Below are positions 41,850 to 52,650 of a stretch of DNA of 64,000 bases, piece after piece (position 1 is the stretch's first letter; each line of letters begins with the position of its first letter). Under the pieces are notes generated by a model, which made no database searches, had not been told where the DNA came from, and was given only the letters and a program-made list of their open reading frames with translations. The stretch is taken from contig JABANP010000270.1 in the NCBI GenBank assembly GCA_013115135.1, positions 1 to 64,000 of the forward strand, written 5' to 3'. This DNA comes from Perkinsus olseni (lineage: Eukaryota; Perkinsozoa; Perkinsida; Perkinsidae). The position numbers and the translations under genes were made by a program.

Positions 41850-42118
41850 TAAGTCGTACCGCCGGTACCCGGTACGGTCGCGGGCACGACCCACAATTAG
41901 CAGGTTCGAACAGGTATGCTCCCAGGAAGAAATGGCGGTGATGCACCGGTGCTGTCGCCGCTGCAACATGTACTCGACCAAATTCTTGAGTAGGGGGCCG
42001 ATCTCGAAGCAGCGAATCAAATCACAGCCGGGGACATCGACACTGTACGTGAGCCTGACTCAGGCTGCCTGAGTGGCGGTATCAGATCGATATGCTGTAT
42101 CATCAGCACCTATACTAA

Positions 42119-42390
42119 GAGTTGGGAGCCGAGAGTACCAGCTGAGTCATCAACCGACTCAGAGTTCCGTCCATGCTCAGTAACCATAACTAGTCAGTAC
42201 AATGACTGCTTCTTATTAGTAACCGTTGCTAATAATAAAGTGATGTAGACTGTGTAAATCCCCTTGTCTCAGTATATCAGCCGATACCACAGTTGCTCAC
42301 GTAGTGACTTGTAGGGATTATGTCTTCTAAGTCAGACAACAACAATGGAATCATCGGATGATTATCATCCACTAGCGTCGAGTTGAGCTA
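42119..42390 (-). repeat. LTR-like fragment, relative of the BEL/Pao LTR
   Basis: Plus-strand GTTGGGAGCCGAGAGTACCA parallels the BEL/Pao LTR text TGTTGGGAGCCGGAAGCAC, followed by CTCAGAGTTCCG and GTAACCATAACTAGTC matching the LTR's order. No internal domain adjoins it. Probably a solo LTR remnant of a related family; 13687-13850 is another piece. Confidence 0.6.
42350..42369. repeat. 6-1-6-1-6 triplet inserted relative to 13835
   Basis: ATCATC-G-GATGAT-T-ATCATC. The related sequence near 13835 runs GAGTCATCCACTAGCGTCGAG with a single TCATC, so the insert here is 14 bp. Confidence 0.88.
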
Positions 42391-43269
42391 AGGTTCCATA
42401 GTTGTACATTTGTACAACTACCGCCCCGGGCGGTCCGCCCGGCTAAGGCGAGCGACGTATCACCTACCGTCGGGGCCCGACGGTCGGGCGGTAGTTCAAT
42501 TTCCCGTTTCACCCTACTCAATCATGCCGTCAACAATGAGGAATTACTCGTGGAATAGTGACATTCTCATCTGCATTAGTTTACAAGGATGTACTCTCCC
42601 TGGTTGGCCAACATAGTAACTGGAGCATCCGATGCTCAGCATCGCTCTAGTGTGGCAGCAACTGCCTGGCTCTAGTCCTCACCACGGCTGAAATTCCCAA
42701 TGACGAGGATGGGATGGATAGATGCAGCTGACTGGCCAAGGTAGCCGGGGCAAAGCGAATTGCGTTGCCCACAGCAGAACTGGTGTGGTCGGACCACAGT
42801 GGTCCATATGTCACAGACTGTGACTCACCACACTCCAGTCAGCGGTTATCTACTAGGACTAAGAATGTCTATCAACACTCTCTCTGCAGACTTACCTCGG
42901 AATATCGTTGAAGACAAACTCTAGTCCTACCTCGACATCGAGGGATTGGGCTGGGAGGGGCGCGAAAATCAGCCAAAGTCAGGCGAGCACCAAACAACCA
43001 ATATCATACGTTGATAACTGGTAGCGCTTGAATATCTGCACTAGCTTCGTTTGTGCGGAAGATGCTCCAACGGCTCATTGCACAACCGATCGTCGTCTTC
43101 GTTGTGCGGGCCCCGCACAACGAAGACGACGATCGGTTTTCCACCCCCGGGGTGGAAAATTCCTCTACTCCCCCGAATTTCACTCTCGTCGATCAGCCTT
43201 AGTCGATCACTGCCAAGTTATTATTGCCCGCCGAGTATATATCCACCATGACGGTGAATGAGGCGCTTG
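42391..43269. other. Intergenic, densest triplet region
   Basis: No gene supported. Exact triplets at 42421-42440, 42469-42488, 42624-42643 and 42785-42804; a partial one at 42811-42830. Two long palindromes follow at 43082-43157. A GGCGAGCGACGTATCAC block at 42447 matches 14323. Confidence 0.6.
43082..43136. repeat. Perfect 27+1+27 palindrome
   Basis: Begins AACCGATCGTCGTCTTCG, central C at 43109, then the exact reverse complement. Overlaps a second palindrome at 43135-43157 (TTTTCCACCCC-C-mirror). Confidence 0.93.
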
Positions 43270-43394
43270 CAGTAGCCATTCGCCTCTGGGGAATGCCTCG
43301 TGGTCGTGTCACTGGAAGATTCATCATTGCTACGGAGCGTGCGTCAAGCTTGGTGAATTTAGTTCTGCCCCCCTCTCACTCGGTGCCTGAACGA

Positions 43395-44041
43395 ATGTCC
43401 TGCCTTCCGCGGATCTTGCTCATCTCTGGTTTCGTTACCATACGGATCGAGTCCACCGGAGGTTATGAGATTTTCTGCAGAGACGGCTTAGTAGGCGTGC
43501 TGTCCACGACTGAATGCTTTTTGGAGGAGAACAATGCTGTGACCCGTGCATTCACCTGCGAAGTTACAAGCAATGGTGACGGCACCTCGCGCACATCTAC
43601 CCAGGACTGCAAGGTGCAGAGGACAGGGCAAGAGATCCAGTTCCCGCCAGGCTGTCCACTCGACCATCTGGCCCGCCGGCGCAGACCGAGCTCTTACAAC
43701 AAGACTGGCAATGGTGCCAGAGTTCTCGAGAGAGAGAATACGATCGGCCGTTTCGCAAAGTGGGGAGGTTAGCACAGAGCTCCATAGTGTCTCAGAACGA
43801 AGCACAGGGGCATACGTACACGTCTGATTCCCCACCTGCATCGTTAGAGATCAAGGAAAGTGGCGAAATGACTTGGGTGCAAGCTGCTGGTCCTGTTACG
43901 AAAATAGAGTGGTTGAGAACGGCATTGCAGCCAGACATAGCTGCAAGTCGTTACTTTAAACTCTCTGATGGGACAATAGGATTCTTTACCGCCGACCAAG
44001 TGGTTACGCTAGGAGAGAGCATCACTGTTCTGAAGAGGTGA
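43395..44041 (+). pseudogene. Predicted secreted protein, copy B, frameshifted
   Basis: Paralog of 14875-15519, starting MSCLPRILLISGFVTIRIES. An extra GA dinucleotide in the run CTCGAGAGAGAGAATACG near 43732 shifts the frame; the broken frame ends at 43772 (RFAKWGG) while the remaining C-terminal part is intact in another frame to 44041. Substitutions before the break are mostly conservative (LISGFVTIRIES against VISGFFAIRIDS), so the frameshift looks recent. No intron can explain it because the flanks are otherwise identical to the intact copy. Confidence 0.82.
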
Positions 44042-44854
44042 AGTGCATGCATGTATATTGGAGCTTCTAATTCATCAGCGCGTCACTCTGCTTTTAGGAA
44101 CTCCCCTACAATGCTGAACCACCAAGAAATCAGGTAAGGCCTGTCTTGGCCTCTTTGTCGGTCAGGGAGGCATAAGTATGTCCTTAGGAACGTGGAGCCG
44201 CCTATCAACGATGAAGAACCTCCGCCCAAGTAGTTATGTTAATGACACTCATCAGTTTGTGAGCCCTCTTCTCTTACGAGGGCGTACTTCGAACTTCGAG
44301 ACCTTAAAAGGGTTAAGATATGCTTGCTGTCTTTTTCACAGTATGACGTTCCTTGAAGTGTCTCTTCGGAAATGATCGAATCATAACTTTCTCAGAAGAG
44401 ATGACGATTATGTGCACCTCATCTGCGCTTTCGTGTTTTTTCTCAGCTATTGGTCTGCAATCGCGATGGAAACCAAGCAGAGCTCATCCGGTATCGAGGA
44501 CACTGGCGTGGTAAACGTTGAATATACAATCTGTGCACTCTTTCTGTCAAATGAGATTCAAAATTTCCATTGCAACAAGGAGAGCAGAAAAAATCTTTCG
44601 TAGTGCGTATGCATCCAGATGATGTACCATCAGTGGCCGTGATATAGCCCTATAGCAGCGTGACTATAATATAGTATGAAAAAGTAGCCGTGAGGGGCCG
44701 GGAGGAAGTGGTTCCGAAATCCGAACCCTGTGAGCTCAACTCATTAATATGGTATATATCATACCTTCGATTGTCGGGAGGATCAGTCGTGAGCTTCTTC
44801 CAAACTCAACTTTCATGATTCACGCTATACAACTCGTATGATACGAGCCTGTAT

Positions 44855-45430
44855 ATGCTATATTACGTCTCGCATCCTCAGGATTATCCTGCAGAGTACG
44901 GCTCCTTCTATCACGGCAACTCGGAGACCACCTCCTGTAAATTCCGCGAAGCAATCTATGAGGCAGTTGGTCGCTCTCCGGTGCTCAACATAGAAGTGAC
45001 TGCCACTACCGTGTCAACAAGTAGCGTTGTTTGCCCCAGGATTGGAGTCCGACCAGCTTTCGAAATGTTGTAGGAGATACTAAGCGAGGCATGGTGGATT
45101 CTGTTCTTCTCCTGCAGTTTCTATCCAGCTGCAGTTAGCCTCCATTACTTGCCCGGCGGTCCCATAAAGAAGCTTCATCGTGTTCATGTTTTTGATCCAT
45201 TCGCAATGGAGACTTCAAGATTCCGTCATCAGCTTAATGGGCTTTACTCGGCTCTCCGTTGGGTGGAAAATCCTAGAGACAAGTTTTTCAAAAATGATCC
45301 TGCCATGAAAGGGTCGATTGAGGGGATCTGCTCGGCCGTGCTCACCTCTGTTAGAGAAATATTTACCTTCGAAGAGTTGTGCCGAGCATATACCAATTTT
45401 CTCGAGGAAGATCTGCGGGCCGACACTTAA
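44855..45430 (+). CDS. Unknown protein, gene 2 of the duplicated block, copy B
   Basis: Exons 44855-45069 and 45118-45430 with the same 48-bp intron as copy A. Differs from copy A by a handful of residues (for example NSETTSC against NLETTSC, SPVLNIE against SPRLNIE, REIFTFEEL against KEIFTFEEL). Upstream, where copy A carries a 14-bp insert, copy B keeps a hydrophobic run (CAFVFFLSYWSAIA) in one frame, but that frame has no ATG; a spliced first exon is possible. Confidence 0.55.
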
Positions 45431-46034
45431 ACACCTTTTGACCGGCCTTGGATAAGTCGATGTGAATGAACATTCGTCTTGCTCGAACACAGGCTGTTTT
45501 GTCATTTATCAATTAGTGCTCTCACTCTTTCTTCTTTGGTTACTTCGGAGTTGATGTGCCAAGAAACGCATGATGATGTCCATGATGATGTATTTGTTGT
45601 ATGTCGCTTTTGAGGAGTCCATGTGTTGCATTCAGTCTCAGGAAAGATGGGGCTGATTACCTCGTCTGGAAGCGCTCTGTGCTGGAAATGCGCAAAAGTT
45701 GTCTTGACTCTATCTCCCTATACCTAACAGAAATGTCCATTCCCTCTCTTCCTGTTCACCTTGTCCTGCTCGATCAACCCTCATTGGTCATTGCCGTTTG
45801 GCGTACAACTACAACTCAAGAGGCGCGTCTGTCACAAAACATCAGAGTCATATACCCATCTCAGCTCAAGGCCCCCCTTCTATGACGAGGTCCCGTCCTC
45901 ACCATAGAGTCAGAGGGCGTTTTCGAAGCCGTAGATGTGCCTTAGCCGCGACAGCTCCCATTCCTCTATTGAGTTCCCGTCAACATTACGCCAAGGTGCT
46001 CCCACATTAACACGCGGAAGTTTCACGTTGAAAC

Positions 46035-46326
46035 CCTACCACCTCGCAAAAACTAACAACACTGGAGTACCACACCTTTCACAAGAAACCACGATCTTGC
46101 GCACACGGCAAAGAATCAACGATCAACTACGAGCCTCTGCACGAGACGATAATAAATGATCGACTATCTAATGAGTATCTTACAGGATTATCTGAAGGGT
46201 TATAAAATGATGAAGCTCTGAGCCTTTTTTACAGAAGCATAGAATCGTCACGCGCCCAAAAATTGCAGCAATGTTCGGACCACGTGAAGTGTCCACCATC
46301 TCGACAAATGCTCCTGCCATATACGA
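46035..46326. repeat. Direct repeat, right copy
   Basis: 292 bp partner of 41555-41849. Lacks the short palindromic insertion at TTGCAG (reads TTGCAGCAATG). Confidence 0.85.
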
Positions 46327-46447
46327 ACGGCTAGAAAAGAACAAGCGTTGAGGAATTGCAAGTTGTATCAAGAAAGCAAGTGTGCAGCAGTAGTAGGGCC
46401 CTTACTCAGCATGGACCAGATGTATCTTATCAGAAACACTGTACTTC

Positions 46448-47448
46448 TTACTGTCGCGGTGTAGGCGCGCGATCATCGCCGATTTGAGCTGAAAAAACAG
46501 AAAATTCGGGAAAAAAACTGAAAATTACACGAAAGGCTTACTTGATGCCATAGATAGTTCTCGAGCTCTCGAAGCCGGGACTCCCCACGATGGGGAGCTA
46601 GAGGTGTCAGAAAACTTGAGATCGCTCCCCCCGAGACGTTGACGCAGACAGGCGGCCTCGTTCTTCAACTTCTCTATTTCGCCTCCCTGCTCTTCTAACT
46701 GCGACCGAAGTTCGGCGATCTCGTCATCTAAAGATACGAAAATTTCAGAGACGCACAGAACGCACGGCGGGAAACAACGGTAGAATCAACTTGAAAATTG
46801 CCAGTAATCCAAAGTACCGCAAAAAGATATTCATATGCTTTAAGGTACCAGAGAAAGTTGCAGCACTCCTGATTTCCGCGAAAAAAATAAATTGCTGATG
46901 TATTTCCGAAAGACGCGAAGTACTGAACGATTTTCGCGGAAAAAATTGGGGAAAAACCGAAATATTGAACGATTTTCGCAGAAACCTGAAAAAATTGAGA
47001 AAAAAAACAGAATATTGAATGATTTTCGAGGAACAGAAAAGACGTCTTCTACAAAGTTTTCGGAAAACAGTTGAACGACCCCAGGAAAAAGACGATGATT
47101 CTGTCAGATACTCGGTCAGACCAAAAATTCTCGAATAATACCTGAACGCCCCTCGGAAAAACCACTCAGAATTTCCGGTGAAAATTCAGAGTGATTTCAG
47201 CACTTGGAAGATTTTCCAAGAAAAATTCGGGAATTCTTTCAAGTGAGAATTTTCCCACTCTGACGAGGGACTATTTTCGTTGAGAAAAATAATTTCTCCG
47301 CCGAATTCCCAGAGACCCTCGAATTACCTTTCTTGGCGAGCTCGTTGGCTTGGTCATCAACCTTAGAACGTATCTTTCCCATTTCAAGATTCACCTTGGC
47401 GATAGCCTCTGTGACGCGGTTTACGTACATAACAATTTTAGGATCCAT
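46448..47448 (-). CDS. Small coiled-coil protein
   Basis: Three exons, minus strand: 47448-47328, 46727-46542, 46488-46448. All junctions are GT..AG with agreeing phase, and the product is 115 residues from MDPKIVMYVNRVTEAIAKV to DDRAPTPRQ. Residues about 8-75 form a heptad-rich coiled coil (MGKIRSKVDDQANELAKKDD, EIAELRSQLEEQGGEIEKLK), followed by a Ser/Pro-rich tail (SDTSSSPSWGVP). Likely a scaffold or adaptor; no specific family recognised. Intron 1 (600 bp) has three degenerate copies of a 50-bp block around TATTGAACGATTTTCGC; intron 2 is 53 bp. Confidence 0.75.
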
Positions 47449-47949
47449 AATTATAATAATAGCAACGAAAACTAGAAAATATTAACTGAAAAAACACTAG
47501 GGTCGAGCGGAGCGAAGTTCCCTTTTCTTCGGAAAAATTAACGGGGTGCTCAAGAAACTGCATCCGCAGACTTTCAAGAGAACTCCCAGGATTGAATTTA
47601 GCGCGTAAAAAAGAGAACCAAAATGTCTGAAAAAATAAGAAAAAACGAAAAAATGCTGTGGCGAATTTAACAAGAAAAAACCTGGAGATGACCACGCCTG
47701 GCGTGACCGATCAGCCGACGCGGAATTTTCGAATATCGGGCTACAATTAGAAAAGGAAAAATCAATTAGCGGCACTAGCGAAAATAGCATGCCACAAAAC
47801 TGCTAAATAGTTGTGGTAGTCGAAATCCTCGCGCTCGCCATAGTGATCGATTACCCGCGCGAATTCGATGTCCCCGTAAAGTCGTTTGGGATGGCCGATG
47901 CCGAGCGTTCCCTGTATTCTTCTTTCGTCAGTTGCGATTGTTATTCCTA

Positions 47950-49182
47950 ATGAGAGCCTCCTTTTTGCCATGCCTTCTGCTGTACTCTATTCGATCTGTA
48001 AATGCTTCCAACCCTCCTAGAAAGGCCTTCGCGAGAATGTACGTCACATCGGAGAACCTTACCGCGGGAACGTACGCCGCGGTGAACGACGAAGGTGCTC
48101 GATTGAGCCCTGATCTGCCTGACGTGACCGACCTCGAAGTGAAAGTCGTCGATGGCGAAGAGGGGCAGCTGGTCAGCTTGAGCGCAATCGTCAATGGAAC
48201 TTTCATCAGCAGCGGACACGAGTGGCCGGTGGTGTGGTATGGGAAGTCCTTTCTGAACCTGTCCAGGTTGGGTCATATTCCTGTCTCCAAATCGCCAGAT
48301 TGCTTCCGATTCTCAACCAAGTGCGTCGGGCCTGATTTTGCCCGTCTGCTTTACTTGCAATCTAATAAGCCACCTGGAGGCGATCCGAGCGTTATCTTTT
48401 GCATCAACGGTTTGGAGCTATTAGTTGGGATTGGTGCGGTACGGGTATGGAGGAAATGGCAGGCTTCTACTCACGGTTTCAGAACGATTCTTGGGGCATC
48501 GACATCCAGTGGAAGTGACGATAATAGATGGCGGACAGTTCCACCACCTTTGCCGAAGAGGAAAGAACGCCCTCGTGATTTTGTCGCTGATGTGTCTTCG
48601 AAAGGGACTAGAAAGAAGAAACGTAAAGATGTTCGTTCCAACGGAGTTCATTTGGTAACGCAAGGAAGCGACCAAAATTTAAATCCTTCTACTGAGACTT
48701 TAAATTCGGAAGCCTCCTTTCTACCCTCTTCTGTCGTTGCCTCTAGTCGGCACGGGACGGTTGGTAGTGTCCTGGTAGCGTTAATGTCAAGCACATTGCC
48801 CGATGGTGAGTATGTGGTGGTTAATACCGAACTGGATCTGCTCAGGAGCGTCCTAGCGGAAATTGAAACCGTACCACCGACCGATTACCGTTGGGTGAGG
48901 CTGTCGTTCGACGTCAATGGTGCTCCTGTTACCTTGGAGACCATAGCCCTCAGTTTTGATGGCTGTCTGGAACTAGATTTTTCCGACGAGTTCAACTCGC
49001 TGGCGCTTCTTCTGCTTCAGTCAGCTCTAGAGGTCCGCGAGATTTTACCGGAATCTTTTCGCTTACTTCGGGAGCCTGGAGATGGTTGGTCCCTGGTGTT
49101 TCACGTGAATCCAGATACGAGCGGTACGGTGGTGGAAATTAGGGCACCTCTATTAGTGTCTTCTGCAGACGCTGGGCAGTAG
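47950..49182 (+). CDS. Secreted protein with internal basic, NLS-like motifs
   Basis: 410 residues, one exon, from ATG 47950. MRASFLPCLLLYSIRSVNA is a clear signal peptide. The N-terminal part (20-180) has VTSENLTAGTYAAV and GQLVSLSAIVNGTFISSG; an FTFFxx-type repeat is not seen. A hydrophilic hinge at about 195-230 has PLPKRKERPRD and KGTRKKKRKD, which look like nuclear localisation signals. The C-terminal half (265-410) repeats the N-terminal style: GEYVVVNTELD, YRWVRLSFDVNGAPVTLET. The two halves may be distantly related. No family recognised. Signal peptide plus basic clusters is a pattern seen in nuclear-targeted effectors of parasites; that role is speculative, and the basic patch could equally be a processing site. 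Confidence 0.75.
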   Translation: MRASFLPCLLLYSIRSVNASNPPRKAFARMYVTSENLTAGTYAAVNDEGARLSPDLPDVTDLEVKVVDGEEGQLVSLSAIVNGTFISSGHEWPVVWYGKSFLNLSRLGHIPVSKSPDCFRFSTKCVGPDFARLLYLQSNKPPGGDPSVIFCINGLELLVGIGAVRVWRKWQASTHGFRTILGASTSSGSDDNRWRTVPPPLPKRKERPRDFVADVSSKGTRKKKRKDVRSNGVHLVTQGSDQNLNPSTETLNSEASFLPSSVVASSRHGTVGSVLVALMSSTLPDGEYVVVNTELDLLRSVLAEIETVPPTDYRWVRLSFDVNGAPVTLETIALSFDGCLELDFSDEFNSLALLLLQSALEVREILPESFRLLREPGDGWSLVFHVNPDTSGTVVEIRAPLLVSSADAGQ

Positions 49183-49417
49183 GACTCCACGCGGGCGAGT
49201 TTACTGGTCTTGGATGCCAAGTCCATGCAGATGTGAAGAGACCGACTGGTTGAGAACGACACAACACCCGGGTTAGGCCATCTGGAATCCAATCTTCTAT
49301 CTGCTGTTTTCCGTCTATCATCCGCCACTTCCTATAGGAGCAAGGTAGGTGATAAGCTGCGTATTAACACCACAACGTTCTCAACGTCCGTCTTAAAGTG
49401 GCATCTTGCGTTCTTCT

Positions 49418-49696
49418 ATGAAATTCATCACTTGCTTGGAAAACGCTGGCGGTTGTTGGGGAGCTTTCACCGCAGCTCTCATCCAGCTCCAAGTGGTCGG
49501 TCGCCCTAACGTATCAGGGGATGAACTTGGTAATGCGCAGCTTGATAAATTTTATGAACATGAATTGTCTTCGATTCTCTTTAATAAGTGTGTAGGTGTC
49601 ACTGAGAGGTGTTGGGTTCGTTATAGGCCTTTAATCAGGGTTTGGATGGATATTTTCTTCTCACGGACTTTGCAGGATCAGAATGACATTTTTTAG
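49418..49696 (+). CDS. Possible short ORF or exon, unknown
   Basis: 92 codons from ATG: MKFITCLENAGGCWGAFTAA at the start, DIFFSRTLQDQNDIF at the end. The N-terminus could be a weak signal sequence. No homology recognised; a further small frame (49786-49914, MLAAFTAETNRLAIEELANW) follows. These could be exons of one gene. Confidence 0.3.
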   Translation: MKFITCLENAGGCWGAFTAALIQLQVVGRPNVSGDELGNAQLDKFYEHELSSILFNKCVGVTERCWVRYRPLIRVWMDIFFSRTLQDQNDIF

Positions 49697-49914
49697 CCCC
49701 AGTCGTTTCGGTGAGTCTGGCCGCTTTCCCCGAAACTCCCCGAACACATCTTGACGGCATTTTCTAAGCTTGCTATTGTCCATCAATGCTGGCTGCGTTC
49801 ACTGCCGAGACCAATAGACTGGCTATCGAGGAGCTTGCGAATTGGGAGGTAGTGGACGATTGGCTCGGGTTTGGTGACTCAGCAAGCGTCGTTCACAGTG
49901 GCTCTTGTAACTAG

Positions 49915-50991
49915 TCCAATAACGTCAATACGTGAGCAAGGCAGACAGTCATAAGAGGATCCCTGGACCAGGGGGAACGGAATTCCCTCACGGATCGATG
50001 GGCACAGTGCCCGCTGCGGCCGTTGATGGAGAGTCGTCCTCGTCTGAGTCCGTCATTCGCCGAACTTCTTCTTTCATATGTTCCAAGGGCGCCGGATTTT
50101 CGCCCTGCGATTATCTATTCTATGTGTGACATAATGCAACAGAAAGGACTGTGGTGGAATCGTTGAGAAGGAGACAGCGTGACGTTGTGCGCAGTAGATA
50201 AAGTGGACAGATTAGCTGTATTAGCTAGCGGCCCGCATTCGCGCCAAGTCAGCGCGTGGCCCCCTCTTTACTTGGCCTCCCGACTCCCTATGCCGAGTTC
50301 CGAAGTTAGAACTGAGGAGAGACGACGACACAATTTCGTATCTATAGTACTTTATGTAAATTCTGACCGTTATTTAAAAGTGACTATGTTGAATGATGAT
50401 CCGAAAATTGTTGGTATTTTTCAAGAAAAAGGGATTTTTTCCTAAGGGATTCCATGCCGGTTCATACCGCGCATTTGACCCTTGTTAAATGGCAATAATT
50501 TTCGGACGGGTTTACCAAATTGTCTGAAAATCCGACTTCTTTTCTTGCCCAGCTTTTCTGCGATCGGGCAGGTCCTAACCGCGGACTCGGTCACTTTCTG
50601 GCTAGCTATGGCAGGAGCCATGAGACAGTACTGTAGACCAAAGAGGGACAGCTGTGTATAAATTACCATCACTCATGTCTTGTAGGACCGTGCCTGATCC
50701 CGGTGTCGTTTGTCACATAAATTTTGTGGTAATGAGCCCTATAGAGGTGCTTTATACTCGGGATTAATACGGTCGTACTTGGGGTATCGTGGAGGCGAAG
50801 AATAGCGACGTTGACACGACGCCCTCGAGGCTTGGCCATCTATTCTGATAATAGATGGTCAACTCTGGCAAAGAGAAGTTATGGAAGAAAAGGCGTAAAC
50901 GTCGTTATCAGATCTCCGTTTGAATTGGTAGACAATAATGTATTATAGCCTATCAAAGCATTTAGTAGCTGTAAATAAGGCCCCCTTTCAG
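49915..50991. other. No gene assigned
   Basis: Short frames without motifs. A 9+5+9 inverted repeat (CCATCTATT...AATAGATGG) lies at about 50837-50859. Confidence 0.4.
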
Positions 50992-51171
50992 TTGGACGCC
51001 ACGCAGGGTATCAAGGCTCGATTGGCCAGGAAGCTGGAAGCTGAGCTCGAGAAGGTTATAACGGGAGCATCCTCCTAGGGCCGGGGATCACCACTCGTCT
51101 TCTTCGGGCAGGTGGAAAGGGTAGCTGATGAGTTGTTAAAGAATCTCTCCTCGGATGTGCTCGACTCGAAG
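50992..51171 (+). CDS. Two consecutive exons of an unidentified helical protein
   Basis: Exon 50992-51054 (LDATQGIKARLARKLEAELE) and exon 51112-51171 (VERVADELLKNLSSDVLDSK), both phase 0, joined by a 57-bp GT..AG intron. The text is amphipathic helix. The start and the continuation were not found; the terminal exon at 52651 is also phase 0 and may belong. Confidence 0.5.
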
Positions 51172-51431
51172 GTTGCTGTTGTTTTGCATGGGAAAAACAA
51201 ACAACAGCAGCAGCCGGACGATTGCCATGTATCACGAGCTGGAAAAACGGCTAGTCATCTCTCGTTCTCTGTGGTAGTGTGTTGGGGAGGCGCGTGAAGC
51301 TGATGGCAATAAAGGTGGGAAGCTGGCAGGCAAACGACAGAGCGCAACTACTCAAACCGCGGAGTAAGGCTGCTTTTACCTCTTGGATGATTTTTCGGTA
51401 ATTTTCCGGGGAGTTTTCGAATTTTTGGGAC

Positions 51432-51560
51432 CAGGTACGTGATGGTGAAGAGGGCTAAGACCGAGCAGACGTTGTCGAAAGCGAAGCCACCGGGAAGCGC
51501 GACTAGAGCGAACGCGGGGACCATGGTCACGTAATTCACCGGGCTGCAGTGGCGAAGTCA
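51432..51560 (-). CDS. Exon-like membrane segment
   Basis: Minus-strand frame VNYVTMVPAFALVALPGGFA continuing FDNVCSVLALFTITYLVPK, preceded by an acceptor-like CTGCAG. Strongly hydrophobic with a helix-breaking PGG, as in transporter helices, but one exon is too little for a family call. Confidence 0.35.
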
Positions 51561-52019
51561 TTCTCGGGACTTCCGATATTATAATCTACTCATTGGTCTA
51601 AATTCTTTTACAGTGAATTAATCCTCACCCTGAATTTTTATGCGACTTTTTTTCGGCGGAATTTTTTGCATACCAAAAATACATCACTATGGAAGCCTAT
51701 AAATTTTTCTACTGATGATATTGATTTCATCTTCGTATGATATTTCTGGTAGCAAAGTTGATGGTAAGAGAGACGGCGCCATCTCCACTGGATGGGAGTC
51801 TGGGCGGGGACGTATCGGGTACTCGCAGGTTTACTCAAATTTGAAGTCTACTCGCAGCTATTCCACCCGAGTGACCCTTTCTTTTCTTTTTTTAAGGTCG
51901 ATGAGCGTTTCCCTTGTAATCCGTGTAATCTACCGTATCAGAGGTGTTTAATTTCGTTTCCACCCCAAAAAAAGCTCCATCAGATCGGACAGCATTTACA
52001 GAGCTAGACGGCGGCGTGG

Positions 52020-52150
52020 TCGGCAAGCTTGTCTGTACTACTTGCCATTGATTGGCTATTTGTCTCTTAGACTGGCTAAGGTTGTTGATGAAGGTTTCCG
52101 TTGTGTTTCGTGTAATCTACCATTGACGTGAATAATTCGGTTTTCACTCA
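52020..52150. repeat. Dispersed repeat, second copy
   Basis: Partner of 9807-9960; shares CTGTACTACTT and ATTGATTGGC and the TTTTCACTCAAA tail. Confidence 0.6.
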
Positions 52151-52650
52151 AACAAGTTTCTACTATTTCCGCTACTGTTATACGGTAGGCTGCTACTACG
52201 GCGGAACTACTACTATGGCTGCTGCTGTTATACGGTTCTCCTTCCTCTTTGCAGGTTGCCTAAGACGACGGCGTGTCTCACTGGAAGTGTCGGGAATAAG
52301 GCGGTCAGTAGAGAGGTCCGTAAACATTTGGAGATTGTAGGAGCTCAGGATGTAGTTAACGGGGCGAAGCGGTGGAAATGTGGTACTATATCTCACAGAG
52401 TTGGATTTCAATTTGATTGCTTGAAAAGTTTAAGTGGTTAGAGTTGATAATGATTTTAGAGGCTATGACTGATTTCAAGTGTCACGTAATAAGCGGTAAA
52501 TCGAAGGCACGCTGTAGAGCCTAACGTTCTTGAAAACTTATCGGCAAATGACCTTGAGCGTAGTTCTCCTGGATGAGAAAACATGAATCACTTTCTTTGA
52601 GAATCAGTGGCGGTCGCCTGAGTCGTATCGTGGTCGGTCTTCCCGCACAG

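Larger units (their letters stand above)
43270..45697 (+). repeat. Segmental duplication, copy B
   Basis: Nearly identical to 14751-17184, same orientation. It lacks the 14-bp triplet insert seen in copy A at 15908-15921 and has an extra GA in the gene 1 frame. Confidence 0.92.

Noticed and set aside
50225..50310. 5S rRNA-like text (GCCGAGTTCCGAAGTTAG)
   Set aside because: Only a short resemblance; the internal control region and pairing of a 5S gene are absent.
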